This document shows positions 8,985 through 18,597 of a stretch of DNA of 64,000 nucleotides, in pieces. The notes beneath the pieces were generated by a model. The model did no database searches. It had not been told where the DNA came from and was given only the letters and a program-made list of their open reading frames with translations. How positions within the stretch are numbered: the first letter of the stretch is position 1; each line of letters starts with the position of its first letter. A program made the translations under genes and the position numbers. Where the stretch lies: assembly GCF_014204935.1 (NCBI RefSeq), contig NZ_JACHMJ010000001.1:2232001-2296000 (forward strand), given 5' to 3'. The stretch comes from Conyzicola lurida. GTDB taxonomy: Bacteria; Actinomycetota; Actinomycetes; Actinomycetales; Microbacteriaceae.

Positions 8985-9539
8985 TCAGCGGACTGCCAGC
9001 ATCACGGTGACCACGTCGTCGAGCAACTGGTCGACCTGGGACTCGTTGTAGCCGCGGTGCGTGGCGCGGAACGCGCTCAGGCGCACCTCGTCGATGCTCA
9101 TCGGCTTGCCGTGCTGGAAGTAGTCGACGAGCCGGTCGGCGAACGCGTCGACCTGCTTCACGTCGTACGCGCGGCTGAACAGGCTGACCCGCGAGAAGCG
9201 CTGTCCCTCGGGGCGCGCGAGACGGTCGAGGATGACTTGCGCGGTGCTGCGGGCCTTGCTGTACCACTCCGCGTCGCCGCCGGGAGGGGCGAAGGCGCGG
9301 TCGCGCTCACGGCTGGCGAAGGCGTCTTCGAGGCGCTCGAGGGCGGCGTCGACGTGCGTCGTGGAGTAACCGCCCTTCTGCATGGCGAAAGCAGTGGTGC
9401 GGATGCTCTCTGCGGTCACGACCGAGGGGCCGGGGAGTTCGGACGAGTAGGCACGACGGGCGTCTTCGAGGAAGTCCTCGACCTGGTCGACGTTGTAGCC
9501 GCGGCGCGAGTTACGCGTGCGGGGAAAGGTTGTACTCAC
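8985..9539 (-). CDS. DivIVA-domain protein with four motif copies
   Basis: A 184-residue cytoplasmic protein made of four copies of the short DivIVA-type motif: RRGYNVDQVEDFLEDAR (12-28), KGGYSTTHVDAALERL (55-70), SRAYDVKQVDAFADRL (122-137) and HRGYNESQVDQLLDDV (161-176). Copies 1 and 2 parallel copies 3 and 4, including the stretch between them, so an internal duplication is likely. There is no long coiled coil. Role is unknown; DivIVA motifs usually target curved membranes or bind division proteins. It starts 31 bases after cdsA and probably ends the frr-cdsA transcript. Confidence 0.85.
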   Translation of the reverse strand: MSTTFPRTRNSRRGYNVDQVEDFLEDARRAYSSELPGPSVVTAESIRTTAFAMQKGGYSTTHVDAALERLEDAFASRERDRAFAPPGGDAEWYSKARSTAQVILDRLARPEGQRFSRVSLFSRAYDVKQVDAFADRLVDYFQHGKPMSIDEVRLSAFRATHRGYNESQVDQLLDDVVTVMLAVR

Positions 9540-9570
9540 GGTGAATATCCTGACACGTTGTTCTGACGAG

Positions 9571-10518
9571 TTAAGCGAATATGAGGTAGAGCGCGTACGC
9601 GGCAGCGGCCGACGGCAGGATCGAGTCCAGACGGTCGAGGAATCCGCCGTGGCCGGGCAGCCAGGTGCTGATGTCCTTGATGCCGAGATCCCGTTTGATC
9701 AGGGATTCGGCGAGGTCTCCGCCGGTCGCGGTGACGACCATCGTGGCGCCGAGGATGAGTCCGACCCACCACGGCTGCTGCAGCATGAAGATCGACGCGA
9801 GGACTCCGGCGACGAGGGCGGCTACGACGGAACCGGCGAATCCCTCCCAGGTCTTCTTGGGGCTGATCAGCGGGGCCATCGGATGTTTGCCGAAGTTCAA
9901 TCCGGAGGCGTAGGCACCGACATCCACCGAGACGACGACGATCAGGAAGGCCAGCGTCCACCACTGGCCGCCGTCCTGGGCGGTCAGCAGGACCGTGAAG
10001 CCGCCGAGGAAGACCACATAGGACTGGATGAAGGCGCCGGCGCCGATGTCCTTGAGCAGTTCGCGCGGCGAGACCCGGAGTTTCGGAACGGCCAGTTCGG
10101 CGATCCGCCAGAGGGTGACCAGCCCGACGCCGGCGATCGTGGCCAGCCAGTGGCCGGTCGCCAGTCCGTAGAACGACGCGGGCACGATCGCCACGGCGGC
10201 GATCACCGTGGGGATGCGGGGGACGTCGCGGCCGGCGAAGCGCAGCGCGCTGGCGAGTTCGAACGACGCGAAGATGAGCAGGATGGTGCCGAACACCATG
10301 AACAGCTCTTTGACGAAAATGAGACTGATGACCAGTCCCCCGCCGAGGGCCAGACCGATCAGGATCGCCGAGAACAGGTTGCGGCCGCTCCGAGCGTTGA
10401 TCTTGTCGTTCGTGGCGCGCACCTGCGCCTCGATGTCGGCAACGGTCGCTTCGAACTCGGCACGCGAGTGCGGTGATTTCCTGGATCGGTTTTCTGGACC
10501 GCCGGCGGGATCCGACAT
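9571..10518 (-). CDS. cdsA: Phosphatidate cytidylyltransferase
   Basis: A 315-residue inner membrane enzyme that makes CDP-diacylglycerol from phosphatidic acid and CTP, the branch point of phospholipid synthesis. The first 60 residues are soluble and charged, followed by about eight helices. The family signature is near the C-terminus: LIKRDLGIKDISTWLPGHGG followed by FLDRLDS; PKKTWEGF lies earlier. Its ATG directly abuts the frr stop codon (no intervening base), which indicates translational coupling, and the pyrH-frr-cdsA order is the usual bacterial one. Confidence 0.95.
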   Translation of the reverse strand: MSDPAGGPENRSRKSPHSRAEFEATVADIEAQVRATNDKINARSGRNLFSAILIGLALGGGLVISLIFVKELFMVFGTILLIFASFELASALRFAGRDVPRIPTVIAAVAIVPASFYGLATGHWLATIAGVGLVTLWRIAELAVPKLRVSPRELLKDIGAGAFIQSYVVFLGGFTVLLTAQDGGQWWTLAFLIVVVSVDVGAYASGLNFGKHPMAPLISPKKTWEGFAGSVVAALVAGVLASIFMLQQPWWVGLILGATMVVTATGGDLAESLIKRDLGIKDISTWLPGHGGFLDRLDSILPSAAAAYALYLIFA

Positions 10519-11070
10519 CTAGACCTCGAGAAGCTCTGCTTCTTTGCGCTTGAGAGCGTCGTCGATGGCGTCCACATGGGTCTTCGTGGTTGCTTCGAGG
10601 TCTTTCTCAGCGCGGGCGATCTCGTCTTCGCCGACTTCCTTGAGCGAGTCGAGGTCGTCCTTGGCCTTACGACGGATGTTGCGGATCGAGACCTTCGCCT
10701 GCTCGGCCTTCTCGCGGACGAGCTTGACGAACTCCTTACGGCGGTCCTGGGTGAGCTCGGGCAGCGTCACGCGCACGATCTCGCCGTCGTTGCCGACATT
10801 GGCTCCGAGGTTCGGGGCGGCGACGATGGCCTTCTCGATCTCCTTGAGCGCGGTCTTGTCGAAGGGCGTCACGATGAGCGTGCGCGCCTCGGGGTTGTTG
10901 AGCGATGCGAGCTGGCCCAGCGGCGTGGGGCTGCCGTAGTACTCGACCATGATCTTCTGGAACATGAGCGGGTTGGCGCGGCCGGTGCGCACGGTCGCGA
11001 AGTCCTCTTTTGCTGCCTCGAGGGCCTTGGCCATCTTGTCTTTTGTTTCGGCCAGTACGTCGCTAATCAC
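10519..11070 (-). CDS. frr: Ribosome recycling factor
   Basis: A 183-residue protein, close to the 185 usual for RRF. It splits post-termination ribosomes together with EF-G. Recognisable are the N-terminal [14 protein letters not shown], the [17 protein letters not shown] loop and the long charged helices of the three-helix domain. The gene sits 87 bases downstream of pyrH and ends flush against cdsA. Confidence 0.97.
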   Translation of the reverse strand: MISDVLAETKDKMAKALEAAKEDFATVRTGRANPLMFQKIMVEYYGSPTPLGQLASLNNPEARTLIVTPFDKTALKEIEKAIVAAPNLGANVGNDGEIVRVTLPELTQDRRKEFVKLVREKAEQAKVSIRNIRRKAKDDLDSLKEVGEDEIARAEKDLEATTKTHVDAIDDALKRKEAELLEV

Positions 11071-11157
11071 GAGAGCTCCTTTGTGTCTAGTGGAGTTTAC
11101 CGGCTAACAACCGGGGAATAACCCGACACCCGGGGGTGACGGGGTGCGCGGAGGCGC

Positions 11158-11871
11158 TTACTTGGAGACCAGGGTGCCGATACGGTCGCCGCGGATGGCC
11201 TTGGTGAGGTTGCCGGCGGGAGCCATTCCGAAGACCACCATGGGCATCGCGTTGTCCATGCAGAGGCTGAACGCGGTGGAGTCGACGACCTTGAGGCCCT
11301 GCACGAGCGCCTCCTGGTAGGTGATCTCGTCGATCTTCTGAGCGGCCGCGTTGGTGCGGGGGTCGGAGTCGTAGACGCCGTCGACGCCGTTCTTGGCGAC
11401 GAGCACGACCTGCGCGTCGATCTCGAGGGCGCGCTGGGCGGCCACGGTGTCGGTGGAGAAGTAGGGCAGGCCCGCGCCGGCGCCGAAGATGACGACGCGG
11501 CCCTTCTCGAGGTGACGCTCCGCGCGACGCGGGATGTACGGCTCGGCGACCTGGGTCATCGAGATGGCGGACTGGACGCGCGTGGCGGCGCCGGCCTGCT
11601 CGAGGAAGTCCTGCAGGGCGAGCGCGTTCATCACGGTGCCGAGCATGCCCATGTAGTCGGCACGGCCGCGGTCCATGCCGCGCTGGCTGAGCTCTGCGCC
11701 ACGGAAGAAGTTGCCTCCGCCGACGACGATGGCGATTTCCGCGTCAGCGGATGCCTCGGCGATTTCCTTCGCGAGGGCGGACACCACGTCGGGGTTCACG
11801 CCGAGCGACCCGCCGCCGAATGCCTCGCCGGACAGTTTGAGAAGGACGCGTCTCTTGCGCTCGGTGGTCAT
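11158..11871 (-). CDS. pyrH: UMP kinase
   Basis: A 237-residue cytoplasmic kinase that phosphorylates UMP to UDP; bacterial type of the amino-acid-kinase fold. Motifs: [12 protein letters not shown] at the N-terminus, [11 protein letters not shown] for phosphate binding, the [16 protein letters not shown] helix, and [13 protein letters not shown]. Length is normal for hexameric bacterial PyrH. It lies between tsf (with a terminator between) and frr, so it probably has its own promoter in 11872-11926. Confidence 0.97.
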   Translation of the reverse strand: MTTERKRRVLLKLSGEAFGGGSLGVNPDVVSALAKEIAEASADAEIAIVVGGGNFFRGAELSQRGMDRGRADYMGMLGTVMNALALQDFLEQAGAATRVQSAISMTQVAEPYIPRRAERHLEKGRVVIFGAGAGLPYFSTDTVAAQRALEIDAQVVLVAKNGVDGVYDSDPRTNAAAQKIDEITYQEALVQGLKVVDSTAFSLCMDNAMPMVVFGMAPAGNLTKAIRGDRIGTLVSK

Positions 11872-11926
11872 GGCAGCTCCCTGGGTCAGTGATCTAGTAA
11901 AGGGTATGGGGTGAGGGCAGAAAAAT

Positions 11927-11956
11927 GGGGTCCGTGACTATTCAGTCACGGACCCC
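11927..11956 (-). terminator. Intrinsic terminator after rpsB-tsf
   Basis: A perfect 13-base-pair stem (GGGGTCCGTGACT and its complement) with a 4-base loop lies just beyond the tsf stop codon. Read on the minus strand it is followed by ATTTTT, giving a standard Rho-independent terminator for the rpsB-tsf transcript. Confidence 0.88.
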
Positions 11957-11969
11957 AGTGGCATTTCGG

Positions 11970-12797
11970 TTAGGCGCCGACCTTGAAGCGAGCGAAACCG
12001 CTCACCGTGAGTCCGGCGTCCGACAGGACCTTGCCGACGGACAGCTTGTTGTCCTTGGCGTAGTCCTGGTCGAGCAGCGAAACCTGCTTGAAGAACGCGG
12101 AAACGCGGCCTTCGATGATCTTCGGAAGCGCAGCCTCGGGCTTGCCCTCGCCGCGGCTGATCTCCTCGACGATGCGACGCTCGTTCTCGACCGTTTCGGC
12201 CGGGACGTCTTCGCGCGTGAGGTACTGCGGGTCAGCGAAGGAGATGTGCTGGGCAACGCTGCGGGCGGTGTCCGCGTCGTCTCCCGTGTAGCCGACGACA
12301 ACGCCGACCTGCGGAGGCAGGTCCTTGTTGGTGCGGTGCAGGTACACGGCGAAGTTCTCGCCGGTGACGACCGCGAGGCGACGCAGTTCGATCTTCTCAC
12401 CGAGGATCGCTGCTTCGCCGCCGATGAGGTCTCCGACGGTCTGGCCGTCGACGGGGGCCGCGAGGCCCTCCTCGACGGTCTTCGCGCCAGCGGCCGCAAC
12501 AGCGTCGATGACCTTGTCACCGAGCGCGACGAACTTGTCGCTCTTGGCGACGAAGTCGGTCTCGCAGGCGAGCTCGATGATGGTCGTGGAACCAGCACCT
12601 TCCTTCGCGGCGACGAGGCCCTCGCTCGTGGAGCGGTCGGAGCGCTTGGCGTTGCTCTTGGCACCCTTGAGACGCAGGAGCTCGGTGGCCTTCTCGAGGT
12701 CACCGCCCGCCTCAACGAGGGCGTTCTTGCTGTCGACCATGCCGGTGCCGAGGCGCTCGCGCAGGGTCTTGAGGTCTGCGAGGCTGAAATCTGCCAT
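11970..12797 (-). CDS. tsf: Elongation factor Ts
   Basis: A 275-residue nucleotide exchange factor for EF-Tu. The N-terminal UBA-like domain begins with FSLADLKTLRERLGTGMVD, followed by KNALVEAGGDLEKATELLR; the Tu-binding core contains ELACETDFVAKSDKF. It lies 29 bases downstream of rpsB, the near-universal arrangement, and is closed by the terminator at 11927-11956. Confidence 0.97.
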   Translation of the reverse strand: MADFSLADLKTLRERLGTGMVDSKNALVEAGGDLEKATELLRLKGAKSNAKRSDRSTSEGLVAAKEGAGSTTIIELACETDFVAKSDKFVALGDKVIDAVAAAGAKTVEEGLAAPVDGQTVGDLIGGEAAILGEKIELRRLAVVTGENFAVYLHRTNKDLPPQVGVVVGYTGDDADTARSVAQHISFADPQYLTREDVPAETVENERRIVEEISRGEGKPEAALPKIIEGRVSAFFKQVSLLDQDYAKDNKLSVGKVLSDAGLTVSGFARFKVGA

Positions 12798-12826
12798 CGT
12801 TTTTCCTTACTTAGAGGGTGGGAAGA

Positions 12827-13858
12827 CTACTTCGAGGACTTCTTGGGAGCGGCCGGCTTCTTCTCGGCGGGAGTTGCCTCTGCCTCGATCTTGGCCTCGG
12901 TCGCGTCATCCGACTCGACAACGTGCTCGGGGACGATGGTCGCGTCGGCGGCGGCCTCGTTCGCGGCGGCGACTGCGTCGGCGTCGTTCTCCTCGACGGG
13001 AACGGCGGCGGCGACGACCTCGGCCACGGCTGCCTCGTCCTTGGCACCGGAGACGAGTCCGTCAACGGACTCGATCTTCTCGGCCTCGGTGGAGGGGGTC
13101 TCGGACGCCTGGAGAAGCTCGGCTTCCCACGCGGCGAGGGGCTCGACGGCTTCGCCGTCTTCCGGCTTCTGGTGACGCTGGACGAGGCCCTCGGCTGCGG
13201 CGTCCGCGATGATGCGGGTCAGCAGTGCGACGGAACGGATCGCGTCGTCGTTACCCGGGATCGGGTACTGGACCTCGTCGGGGTCGCAGTTGGTGTCGAG
13301 GATCGCGATGACCGGGATACCGAGCTTGTGCGCCTCGTCGATCGCGAGGTGCTCCTTCTTGGTGTCGACGATCCAGATCGCGGAAGGCGTCTTCGTCAGG
13401 TTGCGGATACCACCAAGGCTCTTCTGCAGCTTGATGAGCTCGCGCTTCTGGATGAGGAGTTCCTTCTTCGTGTAGCCGCGGCTCGTGTCGTCGAAGTCGA
13501 CCTCTTCGAGCTCCTTCATGCGCGCGAGGCGCTTGGAGACCGTCTGGAAGTTGGTGAGGAGTCCACCGAGCCAGCGCTGGTTGACGTAGGGCTGGCCGAC
13601 GCGGAGAGCCTGCTCGGCGATGGAGCCCTGAGCCTGCTTCTTGGTACCGACGAAGAGGATGGTGCCGCCGTGTGCGACGGTGTCCTTGACGTAGTCGTAG
13701 GTCTTGTCGATGAAGGCGAGCGACTGCTGGAGGTCGATGATGTGGCTTCCCGAACGCTCGGTCAGGATAAAGCGCTTCATCTTCGGGTTCCAACGACGCG
13801 TCTGGTGTCCGAAGTGGACGCCGCTGTCGAGCAGCTGGCGGATTGTTACAACGGCCAT
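12827..13858 (-). CDS. rpsB: 30S ribosomal protein S2 with long acidic tail
   Basis: A 343-residue S2. The conserved core runs to about residue 245: [19 protein letters not shown], then [27 protein letters not shown] and [19 protein letters not shown]. About 100 further residues, rich in Ala, Glu, Val and Asp and ending in a Lys-rich tip, form an extension that is known from Actinobacteria and absent from E. coli (241 residues). The ATG at 13858 is chosen because the S2 N-terminus ([10 protein letters not shown]) starts there and AAAAGGAG precedes it; upstream in-frame codons belong to the leader. Confidence 0.95.
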   Translation of the reverse strand: MAVVTIRQLLDSGVHFGHQTRRWNPKMKRFILTERSGSHIIDLQQSLAFIDKTYDYVKDTVAHGGTILFVGTKKQAQGSIAEQALRVGQPYVNQRWLGGLLTNFQTVSKRLARMKELEEVDFDDTSRGYTKKELLIQKRELIKLQKSLGGIRNLTKTPSAIWIVDTKKEHLAIDEAHKLGIPVIAILDTNCDPDEVQYPIPGNDDAIRSVALLTRIIADAAAEGLVQRHQKPEDGEAVEPLAAWEAELLQASETPSTEAEKIESVDGLVSGAKDEAAVAEVVAAAVPVEENDADAVAAANEAAADATIVPEHVVESDDATEAKIEAEATPAEKKPAAPKKSSK

Positions 13859-14162
13859 GGCCGTGCTCCTTTTCTGGCGCGCGCCTATTAAGGCTTCTCG
13901 CGCCAACTCAGTTGTTTCCACGGCCGGTCGGCCGTGAACCTGGTGCCCGGCAGGCATCCGCCGCTCCCGCGAGGGAAGGGACTGAGTGGATGCGTTGCGC
14001 GACGTGGAAGTCGCAACGGGCACGCGTAGTCGCCGTGCTTACGCACAGCGCTCCAAGAACTATAGCACCGGGCGGATCCTGCACAGGCCGTTGCGTACCC
14101 CCGTTCCGCACAATTCCGGCCCGGTACGGCCGCAGGCCACCCGCGGCATTCACTGTGGCTGG
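13859..14162 (-). promoter_or_regulatory. rpsB promoter and structured leader
   Basis: This 304-base gap has no gene. On the minus strand a good extended -10 (TGCTATAGT; TATAGT at 14064-14059) suggests transcription starting near 14052, giving a leader of about 195 bases. The leader contains a hairpin CACGGCCG-ac-CGGCCGTG (13919-13936) and, directly upstream of the AAAAGGAG, a stem TGGCGCG/CGCGCCA (13875-13905). S2 autoregulates through its leader in other bacteria; that this leader does so is inference. The plus-strand promoter of the M23 gene must also lie here; none is obvious. Confidence 0.5.
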
Positions 14163-14846
14163 ATGCGAACCCTCCCCGCGCTGCTGACGGCCCTGCTCGT
14201 CACTCCCCTGCTCGTACTGCCCGCCGCCCCCACCGCGGGCAGCTGGTCATGGCCCGTGGCGGCTCCGCACCCCGTCGTGCGCGAGTTCATCGCCCCCGAG
14301 ACGCGGTACTCGGCCGGCCACCGCGGCCTCGACATCGGCACGGAATCGCCCACGGTCACCGCGCCCGCCGACGGGGTCGTGCACTTCTCCGGCGTCGTGG
14401 TCGACCGGCCGGTGCTGTCGATCCGGCACAGCGACGGCGCGCTGTCCAGCTACGAGCCCGTGTCCTCCCCGCTCGCCGCGGGAGACGGCGTCGTCCGCGG
14501 CGCCGAGATCGGCATCCTCCAACCCGGGCACTGCTCGTCGCTCTGCCTGCACTTCGGAGTGCGGGTCGACGGCGAGTACGTGTCGCCGCTGCTCTACCTC
14601 GGCGGCATGGAACGGTCGGTGCTGCTGCCGACACGGGTCATCGCGTCGGCGGCTCCGGGTGCTGCCGCAGCAGCGGCTGCCTTCTCAGGCGCGGGGGTGC
14701 GCGAGCGCGTAGCTCTCTTTGAGCCGCTCGGTGGAGACATGGGTGTAGATCTGCGTCGTGCCGAGGCTCGCGTGCCCGAGCATCTCCTGCACGGCCCGAA
14801 GATCCGCTCCCCCGTCGAGCAGGTGGGTCGCCGCGGTGTGGCGTAG
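14163..14846 (+). CDS. M23-family (LytM-like) secreted peptidase
   Basis: A 227-residue exported protein with signal peptide ([19 protein letters not shown]... AAPTAG). The M23 core has [20 protein letters not shown], with the H-x3-D zinc pair, and [17 protein letters not shown]. The usual catalytic HxH reads CLH in [12 protein letters not shown], so the first His is Cys; this variant may be typical of a subfamily or may reduce activity. The family normally ends soon after the LLPTR stretch (about residue 160); here the frame continues 160 bases antisense into xerC, adding a sequence with no family likeness. Confidence 0.7.
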   Translation: MRTLPALLTALLVTPLLVLPAAPTAGSWSWPVAAPHPVVREFIAPETRYSAGHRGLDIGTESPTVTAPADGVVHFSGVVVDRPVLSIRHSDGALSSYEPVSSPLAAGDGVVRGAEIGILQPGHCSSLCLHFGVRVDGEYVSPLLYLGGMERSVLLPTRVIASAAPGAAAAAAAFSGAGVRERVALFEPLGGDMGVDLRRAEARVPEHLLHGPKIRSPVEQVGRRGVA

Positions 14847-15710
14847 TGCGTGCGGACCCGCGGGTCCGCCGCCGGGCACGGTCTCGAGCAGCTCGGCCAC
14901 GAGCCGGTAGACGGCGCGGGAGCCGACGCGCGCACCACGCGCGCCGACGAACAGCGCGCTGGACGCGGCAGCGCCGGGAACGGTCCCGCGCAGCTCGCGC
15001 CAGGCGGCGATCGCGTTCTTCGCGGGCACACCGAACGGCACCACGCGTTCCTTCGAGCCCTTGCCGAGCACCCGCACGGTCAGGCGCCCGAGATCGACGT
15101 CGCGGTCGTCGAGCCCGGTGAGCTCGCTGACCCGCAGCGCGGACGCGTAGAGCAGCTCGACCATGGCGAGGTCGCGGGCGGCCAGTGCGCGGGCGGTGGC
15201 CGAGGGGCGGTCGGGGTCCGTGGAATCGCTCGCAGCCGCGGGGCTGCCTGTAGCCGCGGGGCTGCCTGTAGCCGCGGGCCTGCCTGTAGCCGCGGGGCTG
15301 CGCGGCACCGTCGGTTCGCCGGCAGCGCGACGGGCGAGCCCGCCGAGCAGGTCGTCCATCTGCGCGCGGGTGAGAACCCGGGGCAGGTGGCGGTCGGGTT
15401 TCGGGGCGCGGAGGCGGGCAGCCGCATCCGTCGGCGTGTCGCCGGTGCGGGCCAGCCAGGAGGTCAGCGCGCGGGCGGTTGCCGAGCGGCGGGCGAGGGT
15501 CGCTTTGGCGAGTCCCGCGGTCGATCCACGCCAGAGCCAGCCCCGCAGCAGTTCGAGGTCGATGTCGCGGGCCGTCGTGGCCCCGGTCTCGGCGGCGAAG
15601 CGCAGCAGGTCGGCGAGGTCGGACCGGTACGAGCGCACGGTGTGCTCGCTGAAGCCGCGCTCTGCCGTGAGGTAGAGCGTGAATTCGTCGAGCACCCGGT
15701 CGAGCTGCAT
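14685..15710 (-). CDS. xerC: Tyrosine recombinase XerC
   Basis: A 341-residue tyrosine recombinase of the XerC/XerD type, which resolves chromosome dimers at dif near FtsK. The N-terminal SAM-like domain has [20 protein letters not shown]. Catalytic residues are seen in order: Arg in [12 protein letters not shown], Lys around [23 protein letters not shown] (His, Arg), [15 protein letters not shown] (His and nucleophile Tyr). Normal length is about 300; the excess is a Pro/Ala/Thr/Ser insert of about 40 residues just before the catalytic Arg, encoded partly by 18-base repeats (15233-15304). Its position near dprA/comM and rpsB is the usual actinobacterial context. Confidence 0.93.
   Translation of the reverse strand: MQLDRVLDEFTLYLTAERGFSEHTVRSYRSDLADLLRFAAETGATTARDIDLELLRGWLWRGSTAGLAKATLARRSATARALTSWLARTGDTPTDAAARLRAPKPDRHLPRVLTRAQMDDLLGGLARRAAGEPTVPRSPAATGRPAATGSPAATGSPAAASDSTDPDRPSATARALAARDLAMVELLYASALRVSELTGLDDRDVDLGRLTVRVLGKGSKERVVPFGVPAKNAIAAWRELRGTVPGAAASSALFVGARGARVGSRAVYRLVAELLETVPGGGPAGPHALRHTAATHLLDGGADLRAVQEMLGHASLGTTQIYTHVSTERLKESYALAHPRA
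15233..15304 (-). repeat. Four 18-bp tandem repeats inside xerC
   Basis: Units at 15233-15250, 15251-15268, 15269-15286 and 15287-15304 follow TAGCCGCGGGGCTGCCTG with one to three differences each. On the coding strand they give a six-residue repeat (S/R-P-A-A-T-G). The length keeps the xerC frame. Confidence 0.9.
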
Positions 15711-15886
15711 GCGTCCATCGTGCCCCGTCGTGCGGCCGCCGCGCGCGAGGCGTGCCGTGACGGCGCGCGAGGCGTGCCGCCGTCGGCGCCGGGCATGCGG
15801 CCGCGGTGCGCGGGGCTTGTCGCCGCGGCGCGCGGGGCTTGCCGCCGCGGTACGCGGGGCTTGTCGCCGCCGTGCGCGCGCTGCCG
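15711..15886. repeat. GC-rich spacer with 22-bp tandem repeats
   Basis: The 176-base gap between xerC and the MMPL gene holds a short array of 22-base units starting GCCGCGG and containing GCGCGGGGCTTG: 15800-15821, 15822-15843, 15844-15865 and a partial fourth from 15866. Two copies of GCGCGAGGCGTGCCG precede them (about 15743-15778). The region carries the xerC promoter; no terminator with a T-run was seen. Confidence 0.75.
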
Positions 15887-17989
15887 CTACGGCCGCGCTG
15901 CCTCAACCGCGGTGTCGGAGTTTTCGTCCGGAGTCGCGAGGTGCGCCGGCGCGTGCAGCTTCGACGGCCACCAGAATTTCTCCCCGGCGATGAATGCCAA
16001 GGACGGCACGAGCACGGTGCGCACGAGCAGGGTGTCGAGCAGCACACCGATGCAGACGATGATGCCGATCTGGGTGAGCGTGATGAGCGGCAGCACGCCG
16101 AGCACAGCGAACACGGCAGCGAGCAGGATTCCCGCGCTGGTGATGACCCCGCCGGTCGACGACAGCGCCCGGATCATCCCGCCGCGGGTGCCGTGCTGCA
16201 CGGCCTCCTCCCGCGCCCGGGTCACGAGGAAGATGTTGTAGTCCACACCGAGCGCCACCAGGAAGAGGAAGCTGAACAGGATCACATTCGTGTCGATCGC
16301 GGGGAAACCGAAAACCGATTCGAACAGCAACCAGCTCGCTCCGAGGCTGCCGAAGAACGACGCGACGACCGTGAGCAGCAACAGCACAGGGGCGACGATC
16401 GAGCGCAACAGCAGCACGAGCACCAGGAAGACGAGCGCGAGGATGAGCGGGATCAGCAGATCCTGGTCGGCCTGCTGCGCCGTGGACTCGTCGAGCGTCT
16501 GCGCGTCGAGTCCGCCGACGAGGGCGTCCGCCCCGTCGATGGACGACAGCTCGCCGCGCAGTGCCGTGATCGCGGCAAACGACTCGGGAGTCTCCGCGGC
16601 CGCGTCGAGGACCACGTCGATCTGGGTGATGTCGCCCGCGGATTCTCCGGGGGTCGCCGAATCGACCCCGTCGACGGTCTCGGCCGCGGCGACGACCTCG
16701 TCGACCGAGTCGCTGTTCGCGATCACCACGACGGGCGAGCCGCTGCCGGCGCTGAACGCGTCGGCGATGATCTCCTGGCCAACGACGGCCTCCGGCACCG
16801 AGGTGAACTTCTCGGTCTGCGCGAGCCCGACCTTGATCTGCGGCACGCCGGCGAGGGCGAGCCCGCCCAGCAGCAGCACTCCGACCACGGCGATGGCGAC
16901 GGGCTTGCGCGAGACGGCGGTGCCGAGGCGGAACCACAGACCCGAGTGCGCCTTGTTCTCGGTGCCGAAGCGCGGCACGTACGGCCAGAACAGTCCGCGG
17001 CCGAACAGCACGAGCGCGGCCGGCAGCACGAAGAGGGCGAACAGCATCGCGACGACGACGCCGGCGGCGCAGGCGAGGCCGAGCGCGCGGTTGCCCGTGA
17101 GCTGGGCAAAAAGAAGGGTCAACAGACTGAGTACGACGGTGCTGCCGCTCGCGATAATGGCGGGCCCGGCACCGCGCAGCGCCTGCGCCATGGCGACGTG
17201 CCGGTCCTCGACCAGCCGCAACTCGTCGCGGTAGCGCGCGATCAGGAGCAGCGCGTAGTTGGTGCCGGCACCGAAGACGAGCACCGAGAGGATGCCCGTG
17301 ACAGAGGCATCGAGCGCGATCCCCGCGGCTGCGGCGATACGTGTGGCGACGATTCCGGCGAGACCGTCGGCGAGACCGACGACCGCGAGCGGCACCAGCC
17401 AGAGCCAGGGGCTGCGGTAGGTGATGAGCAGCAGCACCGCGACCACCAGCACCGTGGTGAGCAGCAGGGTGAAGTCGGCGCCCTTGAAGACCGCGGCGAC
17501 GTCGACCGCAAATCCTTCGGGTCCCGTGAGCAGGGCGGTGAGACCGTCGGGAAGATCGGCACCGGCGATCTCGCGCAGGTCGGCGGCACGCTCGGCCTGC
17601 GCCGCGACATCCGCCACATTTTCCAGGGGGACCACGACGATCGCCGCCGTGCCGTCGTCGGACACCGTGGGCGGCGGCACGAATCCGTCGAGCGAATCCG
17701 CGGCGAGGGCCGTACCGGCCGCGGTGATCGCCGCGATGTCCTCGTCGGTCAGAGTGTCGCCGTCGCGGCCGAAGACGAAGAGCGCTGTCGTGGAGTCGGC
17801 GGCCGGAAGCGTCTCCTGCAGAGCAGCGACACGCGCCGACTCGGCAGAGTCGGGCAGCCCGACACCCGGTGACGTCTCTTCGTCCGAGCCGGACCCCAGC
17901 GCGAAGATCGCCGCGGACACGGCGAGCGCAACGAGGAGCACGATCCACGAGGTCTTTTTCGCGGTGATGAAGGTGGAGAGGCGACGCAT
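15887..17989 (-). CDS. MMPL/RND-superfamily transporter
   Basis: A 700-residue exporter of the MMPL group. It has one N-terminal helix, a periplasmic loop (about 40-165), five helices, a second periplasmic loop (about 375-515), and five more helices: the duplicated RND layout. Key stretches are [22 protein letters not shown] and [19 protein letters not shown], the two Asp/Tyr-containing helices typical of proton relay in this family. Substrates of relatives are lipids, glycolipids or drugs; here unknown. It is transcribed away from the MarR regulator at 18082, whose site probably lies in the 92-base gap between them. Confidence 0.88.
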   Translation of the reverse strand: MRRLSTFITAKKTSWIVLLVALAVSAAIFALGSGSDEETSPGVGLPDSAESARVAALQETLPAADSTTALFVFGRDGDTLTDEDIAAITAAGTALAADSLDGFVPPPTVSDDGTAAIVVVPLENVADVAAQAERAADLREIAGADLPDGLTALLTGPEGFAVDVAAVFKGADFTLLLTTVLVVAVLLLITYRSPWLWLVPLAVVGLADGLAGIVATRIAAAAGIALDASVTGILSVLVFGAGTNYALLLIARYRDELRLVEDRHVAMAQALRGAGPAIIASGSTVVLSLLTLLFAQLTGNRALGLACAAGVVVAMLFALFVLPAALVLFGRGLFWPYVPRFGTENKAHSGLWFRLGTAVSRKPVAIAVVGVLLLGGLALAGVPQIKVGLAQTEKFTSVPEAVVGQEIIADAFSAGSGSPVVVIANSDSVDEVVAAAETVDGVDSATPGESAGDITQIDVVLDAAAETPESFAAITALRGELSSIDGADALVGGLDAQTLDESTAQQADQDLLIPLILALVFLVLVLLLRSIVAPVLLLLTVVASFFGSLGASWLLFESVFGFPAIDTNVILFSFLFLVALGVDYNIFLVTRAREEAVQHGTRGGMIRALSSTGGVITSAGILLAAVFAVLGVLPLITLTQIGIIVCIGVLLDTLLVRTVLVPSLAFIAGEKFWWPSKLHAPAHLATPDENSDTAVEAARP

Positions 17990-18081
17990 GCTGTGATCCT
18001 CGATCGTTTCTGGAAAACCGGAAGTAGTTAGATCATCTTATTACTCGACGATTTAGCCACCGTAGCGATAAAGTGGGCAGC
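17990..18081. promoter_or_regulatory. Shared MMPL/marR promoter region
   Basis: A 92-base divergent gap with an unusually AT-rich core (about 18018-18055: AGTAGTTAGATCATCTTATT and following bases). It must hold both promoters and is the natural place for MarR binding. No perfect inverted repeat was found. Confidence 0.45.
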
Positions 18082-18582
18082 ATGCAACGAGACGATGCGC
18101 CGCTCCGCGGCGAACGCGGATCGTTCTCCGTACACCCCGCGACGGCCCTGCTGCGCGAAATCCTCGACCTCACGACGGACTTCGAGCGCCACCTCGGCCG
18201 CCAGCTCACGGTCAACCCGACGGACCTCAACGCGATGGAAGAACTCATCCGCGACGGCGCGCTGAGCCCCACCGAACTCGCGCGCCGGCTCGGCGTGAGC
18301 ACGGCGGCCGTCACCACCGTCGTCGACCGCCTCACCGCCGTCGGCCACGTGACGCGGGAACCGAACCCGAGCGACCGGCGCGGTGTGGTCGTCGTACCGA
18401 ATCCCGATTCCGTGCGGGCCGCGATGACGACTCTGCTGCCGCTCATCCTCGGCACCGATCAGGCGCTGGGCGACTTCGACGACGCCGAGAAGGCGACGAT
18501 CACCGCCTACCTCGGGCGGGTGGCCGACGTCTACCGGGAGCAACTGCGGCCCGCGGCATCCGACGACGAACCCGCCGCCTGA
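18082..18582 (+). CDS. MarR-family transcriptional regulator
   Basis: A 166-residue winged-helix protein. The DNA-binding core is LNAMEELIRDGALSPTELA, then RRLGVSTAAVTTVVDRLTAV (recognition helix) and the wing VTREPNPSDRRGVVV, which is the classic MarR signature D-x-R. The start is ATG 18082; a GTG three codons upstream is possible. It probably represses the divergent MMPL exporter, as MarR proteins often do for adjacent transporters; ligand unknown. Confidence 0.9.
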   Translation: MQRDDAPLRGERGSFSVHPATALLREILDLTTDFERHLGRQLTVNPTDLNAMEELIRDGALSPTELARRLGVSTAAVTTVVDRLTAVGHVTREPNPSDRRGVVVVPNPDSVRAAMTTLLPLILGTDQALGDFDDAEKATITAYLGRVADVYREQLRPAASDDEPAA

Positions 18583-18597
18583 CCCGTACGCCGGCCG

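Noticed and set aside
8959-9267. Upstream extension of the transglycosylase frame
   Set aside because: It overlaps the DivIVA-motif gene in another frame and has no signal peptide at its start; the signal peptide follows ATG 8958.
15806-17872. 688-residue plus-strand frame opposite the MMPL gene
   Set aside because: Composition is typical antisense of a membrane protein (Arg/Asp/Gly rich), and the minus frame has complete RND features.
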